The notes under the pieces were generated by a model. That model did not search any database. It saw only the letters and a list, made by a program, of their open reading frames with translations, and was not told the origin of the DNA. DNA of 64,000 bases from Henricia sp. BOLD:AAB3569 (Eukaryota > Echinodermata > Asteroidea > Spinulosida > Echinasteridae): positions 62,001-126,000 of the forward strand of contig JBBELK010001240.1 in assembly GCA_037783545.1 (NCBI GenBank). The letters are read 5' to 3'. Position 1 is the stretch's first letter; every line of letters starts with the position of its first letter. The translations under genes were made by a program, and so were the position numbers. Below, piece after piece: positions 51,586-62,000 of this stretch.

Positions 51586-54500
51586 CTGACTGCTCTCACG
51601 CAAACCGTGGCTGTCTGTACACACCTCTTTGGGGTACTCCTGAGTTGTGCGCATGCTCAGTCATTCGGACTGTCGTTAACGCACCGCAGTTTGGCTCGGC
51701 AATTTGGTCAAAGTGTGGTCCAAACGTCGGCAAATGTGGAGGTCGAAAAATGTTCCGACGAACTTCAAATTTGCATGCCCTAAACTCTCTATATTGCGCA
51801 CTTGTCATAAAAAATTGACAGACTTTCGCCGGGAAATGGCAGAGAAATTTCAAAGTTTAGAAAAAACTGGGTTTAGGCTTCCTGACTGCTCTCACGCAAA
51901 CCGTGGCTGTCTGTACACACCTCTTTGTGGTACTCCTGAGTTGTGCGCATGCTCAGTCATTCGGACTGTCGTTAACGCACCGCAGTTTGGCTCGGCAATT
52001 TGGTCAAAGTGTGGTCCAAACGTCGGCAAATTTGGAGGTCGAATAATGTTCCGACGAACTTCAAATTTTGCATGCCCTAAACTCTCTATATTGCGCACTT
52101 GTCATACAAAATTGACAGACTTTCGCCGGGAAATGGCAGAGAAATTTCAAAGTTTAGAAAAAACTGGGTTGAGGCTTCCTGACTGCTCTCACGCAAACCG
52201 TGGATGTCTGTACACACCTCTTTGGGGTACTCCTGAGTTGTGCGCATGCTCAGTCATTCGGACTGTCGTTAACGCACCGCAGTTTGGCTCGGCAATTTGG
52301 TCAAAGTGTGGTCCAAACGTCGGCAAATTTGGAGGTCGAAAAATGTTCCGACGAACTTCAAATTTTGCATGCCCTAAACTCTCTATATTGCGCACTTGTC
52401 ATAACAAATTGACAGACTTTCGCCGGGAAATGGCAGAGAAATTTCAAAGTTTAGAAAAAAACTGGGTTGAGGCTTCCTGACTGCTCTCACGCAAACCGTG
52501 GCTGTCTGTACACACCTCTTTGGGGTACTCCTGAGTTGTGCGCATGCTCAGTCATTCGGACTGTCGTTAACGCACCGTAGTTTGGCTCGGCAATTTGGTC
52601 AAAGTGTGGTCCAAACGTCGGCAAATTTGGAGGTCGAAAAATGTTCCGACGAACTTCAAATTTTGCATGCCCTAAACTCTCTATATTGCGCACTCGTCAT
52701 GAAAAATTGACAGACTTTCGCCGGGAAATGGCAGAGAAATTTCAAAGTTTAGAAAAAACTGGGTTGAGGCTTCCTGACTGCTCTCACGCAAACCGTGGCT
52801 GTCTGTACACACCTCTTTGGGGTACTCCTGAGTTGTGCGCATGCTCAGTCATTCGGACTGTCGTTAACGCACCGCAGTTTGGCTCGGCAATTTGGTCAAA
52901 GTGTGGTCCAAACGTCGGCAAATTTGGAGGTCGAAAAATGTTCCGACGAACTTCAAATTTTGCATGCCCTAAACTCTCTATATTGCGCACTTGTCATAAA
53001 AAAATTGACAGACTTTCGCCGGGAAATGGCAGAGAAATATCAAAGTTTAGAAAAAACTGGGTTGAGGCTTCCTGACTGCTCTCACGCAAACCGTGGCTGT
53101 CTGTACACACCTCTTTGGGGTACTCCTGAGTTGTGCGCATGCTCAGTCATTCGGACTGTCGTTAACGCACCGCAGTTTGGCTCGGCAATTTGGTCAAAGT
53201 GTGGTCCAAACGTCGGCAAATTTGGAGGTCGAAAAATGTTCCGACGAACTTCAAATTTTGCATGCCCTAAACTCTCTATATTGCGCACTTGTCATAAACA
53301 AATTGACAGACTTTCGCCGGGAAATGGCAGAGAAATATCAAAGTTTAGAAAAAACTGGGTTGAGGCTTCCTGACTGCTCTCACGCAAACCGTGGCTGTCT
53401 GTACACACCTCTTTGGGGTACTCCTGAGTTGTGCGCATGCTCAGTCATTCGGACTGTCGTTAACGCACCGCAGTTTGGCTCGGCAATTTGGTCAAAGTGT
53501 GGTCCAAACGTCGGCAAATTTGGAGGTCGAAAAATGTTCCGACGAACTTCAAATTTTGCATGCCCTAAACTCTCTATATTGCGCACTTGTCATACAAAAA
53601 TTGACAGACTTTCGCCGGGAAATGGCAGAGAAATATCAAAGTTTAGAAAAAACTGGGTTGAGGCTTCCTGACTTCTCTCACACAAACCGTGGCTGTCTGT
53701 ACACACCTCTTTGGGGTACTCCTGAGTTGTGCGCATGCTCAGTCATTCGGACTGTCGTTAACGCACCGCAGTTTGGCTCGGCAATTTGGTCAAAGTGTGG
53801 TCCAAACGTCGGCAAATTTGGAGGTTGAAAAATGTTCCGACGAACTTCAAATTTTGCATGCCCTAAACTCTCTATATTGCGCACTTGTCATACAAAATTT
53901 ACAGACTTTCGCCGGGAAATGGCAGAGAAATTTCAAAGTTTAGAAAAAACTGGGTTGAGGCTTCCTGACTGCTCTCACGCAAACCGTGGCTGTCTGTACA
54001 CACCTCTTTGGGGTACTCCTGAGTTGTGCGCATGCTCAGTCATTCGGACTGTCGTTAACGCACCGCAGTTTGGCTCGGCAATTTGGTCAAAGTGTGGTCC
54101 AAACGTCGGCAAATGTGGAGGTCGAAAAATGTTCCGACGAACTTCAAATTTGCATGCCCTAAACTCTCTATATTGCGCACTTGTCATAAAAAATTGACAG
54201 ACTTTCGCCGGGAAATGGCAGAGAAATTTCAAAGTTTAGAAAAAACTGGGTTTAGGCTTCCTGACTGCTCTCACGCAAACCGTGGCTGTCTGTACACACC
54301 TCTTTGTGGTACTCCTGAGTTGTGCGCATGCTCAGTCATTCGGACTGTCGTTAACGCACCGCAGTTTGGCTCGGCAATTTGGTCAAAGTGTGGTCCAAAC
54401 GTCGGCAAATTTGGAGGTCGAATAATGTTCCGACGAACTTCAAATTTTGCATGCCCTAAACTCTCTATATTGCGCACTTGTCATACAAAATTGACAGACT

Positions 54501-56642
54501 TTCGCCGGGAAATGGCAGAGAAATTTCAAAGTTTAGAAAAAACTGGGTTGAGGCTTCCTGACTGCTCTCACGCAAACCGTGGATGTCTGTACACACCTCT
54601 TTGGGGTACTCCTGAGTTGTGCGCATGCTCAGTCATTCGGACTGTCGTTAACGCACCGCAGTTTGGCTCGGCAATTTGGTCAAAGTGTGGTCCAAACGTC
54701 GGCAAATTTGGAGGTCGAAAAATGTTCCGACGAACTTCAAATTTTGCATGCCCTAAACTCTCTATATTGCGCACTTGTCATAACAAATTGACAGACTTTC
54801 GCCGGGAAATGGCAGAGAAATTTCAAAGTTTAGAAAAAAACTGGGTTGAGGCTTCCTGACTGCTCTCACGCAAACCGTGGCTGTCTGTACACACCTCTTT
54901 GGGGTACTCCTGAGTTGTGCGCATGCTCAGTCATTCGGACTGTCGTTAACGCACCGCAGTTTGGCTCGGCAATTTGGTCAAAGTGTGGTCCAAACGTCGG
55001 CAAATTTGGAGGTCGAAAAATGTTCCGACGAACTTCAAATTTTGCATGCCCTAAACTCTCTATATTGCGCACTTGTCATAACAAATTGACAGACTTTCGC
55101 CGGGAAATGGCAGAGAAATTTCAAAGTTTAGAAAAAAACTGGGTTGAGGCTTCCTGACTGCTCTCACGCAAACCGTGGCTGTCTGTACACACCTCTTTGG
55201 GGTACTCCTGAGTTGTGCGCATGCTCAGTCATTCGGACTGTCGTTAACGCACCGTAGTTTGGCTCGGCAATTTGGTCAAAGTGTGGTCCAAACGTCGGCA
55301 AATTTGGAGGTCGAAAAATGTTCCGACGAACTTCAAATTTTGCATGCCCTAAACTCTCTATATTGCGCACTTCGTCATGAAAAATTGACAGACTTTCGCC
55401 GGGAAATGGCAGAGAAATTTCAAAGTTTAGAAAAAACTGGGTTGAGGCTTCCTGACTGCTCTCACGCAAACCGTGGCTGTCTGTACACACCTCTTTGGGG
55501 TACTCCTGAGTTGTGCGCATGCTCAGTCATTCGGACTGTCGTTAACGCACCGCAGTTTGGCTCGGCAATTTGGTCAAAGTGTGGTCCAAACGTCGGCAAA
55601 TTTGGAGGTCGAAAAATGTTCCGACGAACTTCAAATTTTGCATGCCCTAAACTCTCTATATTGCGCACTTGTCATAAAAAAATTGACAGACTTTCGCCGG
55701 GAAATGGCAGAGAAATATCAAAGTTTAGAAAAAACTGGGTTGAGGCTTCCTGACTGCTCTCACGCAAACCGTGGCTGTCTGTACACACCTCTTTGGGGTA
55801 CTCCTGAGTTGTGCGCATGCTCAGTCATTCGGACTGTTGTTAACGCACCGCAGTTTGGCTCGGCAATTTGGTCAAAGTGTGGTCCAAACGTCGGCAAATT
55901 TGGAGGTCGAAAAATGTTCCGACGAACTTCAAATTTTGCATGCCCTAAACTCTCTATATTGCGCACTTGTCATAAACAAATTGACAGACTTTCGCCGGGA
56001 AATGGCAGAGAAATATCAAAGTTTAGAAAAAACTGGGTTGAGGCTTCCTGACTGCTCTCACGCAAACCGTGGCTGTCTGTACACACCTCTTTGGGGTACT
56101 CCTGAGTTGTGCGCATGCTCAGTCATTCGGACTGTCGTTAACGCACCGCAGTTTGGCTCGGCAATTTGGTCAAAGTGTGGTCCAAACGTCGGCAAATTTG
56201 GAGGTCGAAAAATGTTCCGACGAACTTCAAATTTTGCATGCCCTAAACTCTCTATATTGCGCACTTGTCATACAAAAATTGACAGACTTTCGCCGGGAAA
56301 TGGCAGAGAAATATCAAAGTTTAGAAAAAACTGGGTTGAGGCTTCCTGACTTCTCTCACACAAACCGTGGCTGTCTGTACACACCTCTTTGGGGTACTCC
56401 TGAGTTGTGCGCATGCTCAGTCATTCGGACTGTCGTTAACGCACCGCAGTTTGGCTCGGCAATTTGGTCAAAGTGTGGTCCAAACGTCGGCAAATTTGGA
56501 GGTTGAAAAATGTTCCGACGAACTTCAAATTTTGCATGCCCTAAACTCTCTATATTGCGCACTTGTCATACAAAATTTACAGACTTTCGCCGGGAAATGG
56601 CAGAGAAATTTCAAAGTTTAGAAAAAACTGGGTTGAGGCTTC
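51586..56642 (+). repeat. Large segmental duplication, 8 against 9 monomers (2,379 and 2,678 bp)
   Basis: Tract 1 (51586-53964) and tract 2 (53965-56642) share GGCAAATGTGGAGG (51731, 54110), AAATTTGCATG deletions, GCACCGTAGTTTGG (about 52578, 55255), GTCATGAAAAATT, GAAATATCAAAG, TTCTCTCACACAAAC and GGAGGTTGAAAAATG. Tract 2 has one additional monomer at about 54856-55153, almost the same as its upstream neighbour (CATAACAAATT plus A7). The spacing of shared marks therefore shifts from 2,379 to about 2,677 bp across it. Confidence 0.87.
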
Positions 56643-58129
56643 CTGACTGCTCTCACGCAAACCGTGGCTGTCTGTACACACCTCTTTGGGGTACTCCTGA
56701 GTTGTGCGCATGCTCAGTCATTCGGACTGTCGTTAACGCACCGCAGTTTGGCTCGGCAATTTGGTCAAAGTGTGGTCCAAACGTCGGCAAATTTGGAGGT
56801 CGAAAAATGTTCCGACGAACTTCAAATTTTGCATGCCCTAAACTCTCAATATTGCGCACTTGTCATACAAAATTGACAGACTTTCGCCGGGAAATGGCAG
56901 AGAAATTTCAAAGTTTAGAAAAAACTGGGTTGAGGCTTCCTGACTGCTCTCACGCAAACCGTGGCTGTCTGTACACACCTCTTTGGGGTACTCCTGAGTT
57001 GTGCGCATGCTCAGTCATTCGGACTGTCGTTAACGCACCGCAGTTTGGCTCGGCAATTTGGTCAAAGTGTGGTCCAAACGTCGGCAAATTTGGAGGTCGA
57101 AAAATGTTCCGACGAACTTCAAATTTTGCATGCCCTAAACTCTCTATATTGCGCACTTGTCATACAAAAATTGACAGACTTTCGCCGGGAAATGGCAGAG
57201 AAATATCAAAGTTTAGAAAAAACTGGGTTGAGGCTTCCTGACTTCTCTCACACAAACCGTGGCTGTCTGTACACACCTATTTGGGGTACTCCTGAGTTGT
57301 GCGCATGCTCAGTCATTCGGACTGTCGTTAACGCACCGCAGTTTGGCTCGGCAATTTGGTCAAAGTGTGGTCCAAACGTCGGCAAATTTGGAGGTTGAAA
57401 AATGTTCCGACGAACTTCAAATTTTGCATGCCCTAAACTCTTAATATTGCGCACTTGTCATAAAAAATTGACAGACTTTCGCCGGGAAATGGCAGAGAAA
57501 TTTCAAAGTTTAGAAAAAACTGGGTTGAGGCTTCCTGACTGCTCTCACGCAAACCGTGGCTGTCTGTACACACCTCTTTGGGGTACTCCTGAGTTGTGCG
57601 CATGCTCAGTCATTCGGACTGTCGTTAACGCACCGCAGTTTGGCTCGGCAATTTGGTCAAAGTGTGGTCCAAACGTCGGCAAATTTGGAGGTCGAAAAAT
57701 GTTCCGACGAACTTCAAATTTTGCATGCCCTAAACTCTCAATATTGCGCACTTGTCATAAAAAATTGACAGACTTTCGCCGGGAAATGGCAGAGAAATTT
57801 CAAAGTTTAGAAAAAACTGGGTTGAGGCTTCCTGACTGCTCTCACGCAAACCGTGGCTGTCTGTACACACCTCTTTGGGGTACTCCTGAGTTGTGCGCAT
57901 GCTCAGTCATTCGGACTGTCGTTAACGCACCGCAGTTTGGCTCGGCAATTTGGTCAAAGTGTGGTCCAAACGTCGGCAAATTTGGTGGTCGAAAAATGTT
58001 CCGACGAACTACAAATTTTGCATGCCCTAAACTCTCTATATTGCGCACTTGTCATACAAAAATTGACAGACTTTCGCCGGGAAATGGCAGAGAAATATCA
58101 AAGTTTAGAAAAAACTGGGTTGAGGCTTC
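56346..58129 (+). repeat. Three-monomer (892-bp) diverged duplication
   Basis: Units 56346-57237 and 57238-58129 both begin with a TTCTCTCACACAAAC monomer carrying GGAGGTTGAAAAATG, followed by a CTCTCAATATTG monomer and a third one leading to GAAATATCAAAG. Differences include CACCTATTTGGGG and CTCTTAATATTG in the second unit, and GGTGGTCG with GAACTACAAATT in its third monomer. This makes it older or less homogenised than the other duplications. Confidence 0.75.
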
Positions 58130-59021
58130 CTGACTGCTCTCACGCAAACCGTGGCTGTCTGTACACACCTCTTTGGGGTACTCCTGAGTTGTGCGCATGC
58201 TCAGTCATTCGGACTGTCGTTAACGCACCGCAGTTTGGCTCGGCAATTTGGTCAAAGTGTGGTCCAAACGTCGGCAAATTTGGAGGTCGAAAAATGTTCC
58301 GACGAACTTCAAATTTTGCATGCCCTAAACTCTCTATATTGCGCACTTGTCATACAAAATTGACAGACTTTCGCCGGGAAATGGCAGAGAAATTTCAAAG
58401 TTTAGAAAAAACTGGGTTGAGGCTTCCTGACTGCTCTCACGCAAACCGTGGCTGTCTGTACACACCTCTTTGGGGTACTCCTGAGTTGTGCGCATGCTCA
58501 GTCATTCGGACTGTCGTTAACGCACCGCAGTTTGGCTCGGCAATTTGGTCAAAGTGTGGTCCAAACGTCGGCAAATTTGGAGGTCGAAAAATGTTCCGAC
58601 GAACTTCAAATGTTGCATGCCCTAAACTCTCTATATTGCGCACTTGTCATAAAAAATTGACAGACTTTCGCCGGGAAATGGCAGAGAAATTTCAAAGTTT
58701 AGAAAAAACTGGGTTGAGGCTTCCTGACTGCTCTCACGCAAACCGTGGCTGTCTGTACACACCTCTTTGGGGTACTCCTGAGTTGTGCGCATGCTCAGTC
58801 ATTCGGACTGTCGTTAACGCACCGCAGTTTGGCTCGGCAATTTGGTCAAAGTGTGGTCCAAACGTCGGCAAATTTGGAGGTCGAAAAATGTTCCGACGAA
58901 CTTCAAATTTTGCATGCCCTAAACTCTCCATATTGCGCACTTGTCATACAAAAATTGACAGACTTTCGCCGGGAAATGGCAGAGAAATATCAAAGTTTAG
59001 AAAAAACTGGGTTGAGGCTTC

Positions 59022-62000
59022 CTGACTGCTCTCACGCAAACCGTGGCTGTCTGTACACACCTCTTTGGGGTACTCCTGAGTTGTGCGCATGCTCAGTCAT
59101 TCGGACTGTCGTTAACGCACCGCAGTTTGGCTCGGCAATTTGGTCAAAGTGTGGTCCAAACGTCGGCAAATTTGAAGGTCGAAAAATGTTCCGACGAACT
59201 TCAAATGTTGCATGCCCTAAACTCTCTATATTGCGCACTTGTCATAAAAAATTGACAGACTTTCGCCGGGAAATGGCAGAGACATTTCAAAGTTTAGAAA
59301 AAACTGGGTTGAGGCTTCCTGACTGCTCTCACGCAAACCGTGGCTGTCTGTACACACCTCTTTGGGGTACTCCTGAGTTGTGCGCATGCTCAGTCATTCG
59401 GACTGTCGTTAACGCACCGCAGTTTGGCTCGGCAATTTGGTCAAAGTGTGGTCCAAACGTCGGCAAATTTGGAGGTCGAAAAATGTTCCGACGAACTTCA
59501 AATGTTGCATGCCCTAAACTCTCTATATTGCGCACTTGTCATAAAAAAATTGACAGACTTTCGCCGGGAAATGGCAGAGAAATTTCAAAGTTTAGAAAAA
59601 ACTGGGTTGAGGCTTCCTGACTGCTCTCACGCAAACCGTGGCTGTCTGTACACACCTCTTTGTGGTACTCCTGAGTTGTGCGCATGCTCAGTCATTCGGA
59701 CTGTCGTTAACGCACCGCAGTTTGGCTCGGCAATTTGGTCAAAGTGTGGTCCAAACGTCGGCAAATTTGGAGGTCGAAAAATGTTCCGACGAACTACAAA
59801 TTTTGCATGCCCTAAACTCTCTATATTGCGCACTTGTCATACAAAAATTGACAGACTTTCGCCGGGAAATGGCAGAGAAATATCAAAGTTTAGAAAAAAC
59901 TTGGTTGAGGCTTCCTGACTGCTCTCACGCAAACCGTGGCTGTCTGTACACACCTCTTTGGGGTACTCCTGAGTTGTGCGCATGCTCAGTCATTCGGACT
60001 GTCGTTAACGCACCGCAGTTTGGCTCGGCAATTTGGTCAAAGTGTGGTCCAAACGTCGGCAAATTTGGAGGTCGAAAAATGTTCCGACGAACTTCAAATT
60101 TTGCATGCCCTAAACTCTCTATATTGCGCACTTGTCATACAAAATTGACAGACTTTCGCCGGGAAATGGCAGAGAAATTTCAAAGTTTAGAAAAAACTGG
60201 GTTGAGGCTTCCTGACTGCTCTCACGCAAACCGTGGCTGTCTGTACACACCTCTTTGGGGTACTCCTGAGTTGTGCGCATGCTCAGTCATTCGGACTGTC
60301 GTTAACGCACCGCAGTTTGGCTCGGCAATTTGGTCAAAGTGTGGTCCAAACGTCGGCAAATTTGGAGGTCGAAAAATGTTCCGACGAACTTCAAATTTTG
60401 CATGCCCTAAACTCTCTATATTGCGCACTTGTCATACAAAAATTGACAGACTTTCGCCGGGAAATGGCAGAGAAATATCAAAGTTTAGAAAAAACTGGGT
60501 TGAGGCTTCCTGACTGCTCTCACGCAAACCGTGGCTGTCTGTACACACCTCTTTGGGGTACTCCTGAGTTGTGCGCATGCTCAGTCATTCGGACTGTCGT
60601 TAACGCACCGCAGTTTGGCTCGGCAATTTGGTCAAAGTGTGGTCCAAACGTCGGCAAATTTGGAGGTCGAAAAATGTTCCGACGAACTTCAAATGTTGCA
60701 TGCCCTAAACTCTCTATATTGCGCACTTGTCATAAAAAATTGACAGACTTTCGCCGGGGAATGGCAGAGAAATTTCAAAGTTTAGAAAAAACTGGGTTGA
60801 GGCTTCCTGACTGCTCTCACGCAAACCGTGGCTGTCTGTACACACCTCTTTGGGGTACTCCTGAGTTGTGCGCATGCTCAGTCATTCGGACTGTCGTTAA
60901 CGCACCGCAGTTTGGCTCGGCAATTTGGTCAAAGTGTGGTCCAAACGTCGGCAAATTTGGAGGTCGAAAAATGTTCCGACGAACTTCAAATGTTGCATGC
61001 CCTAAACTCTCTATATTGCGCACTTGTCATAAAAAATTGACAGACTTTCGCCGGGAAATGGCAGAGAAATTTCAAAGTTTAGAAAAAACTGGGTTGAGGC
61101 TTCCTGACTGCTCTCACGCAAACCGTGGCTGTCTGTACACACCTCTTTGTGGTACTCCTGAGTTGTGCGCATGCTCAGTCATTCGGACTGTCGTTAACGC
61201 ACCGCAGTTTGGCTCGGCAATTTGGTCAAAGTGTGGTCCAAACGTCGGCAAATTTGGAGGTCGAAAAATGTTGCGACGAACTTCAAATTTTGCATGCCCT
61301 AAACTCTCTATATTGCGCACTTGTCATACAAAAATTGACAGACTTTCGCCGGGAAATGGCAGAGAAATATCAAAGTTTAGAAAAAACTGGGTTGAGGCTT
61401 CCTGACTTCTCTCACACAAACCGTGGCTGTCTGTACACACCTCTTTGGGGTACTCCTGAGTTGTGCGCATGCTCAGTCATTCGGACTGTCGTTAACGCAC
61501 CGCAGTTTGGCTCGGCAATTTGGTCAAAGTGTGGTCCAAACGTCGGCAAATTTGGAGGTCGAAAAATGTTCCGACGAACTTCAAATTTTGCATGCCCTAA
61601 ACTCTCAATATTGCGCACTTGTCATAAAAAATTGACAGACTTTCGCCGGGAAATGGCAGAGAAATTTCAAAGTTTAGAAAAAACTGGGTTGAGGCTTCCT
61701 GACTGCTCTCACGCAAACCGTGGCTGTCTGTACACACCTCTTTGGGGTACTCCTGAGTTGTGCGCATGCTCAGTCATTCGGACTGTCGTTAACGCACCGC
61801 AGTTTGGCTCGGCAATTTGGTCAAAGTGTGGTCCAAACGTCGGCAAATTTGGAGGTCGAAAAATGTTCCGACGAACTTCAAATGTTGCATGCCCTAAACT
61901 CTCTATATTGCGCACTTGTCATAAAAAATTGACAGACTTTCGCCGGGAAATGGCAGAGAAATTTCAAAGTTTAGAAAAAACTGGGTTGAGGCTTCCTGAC

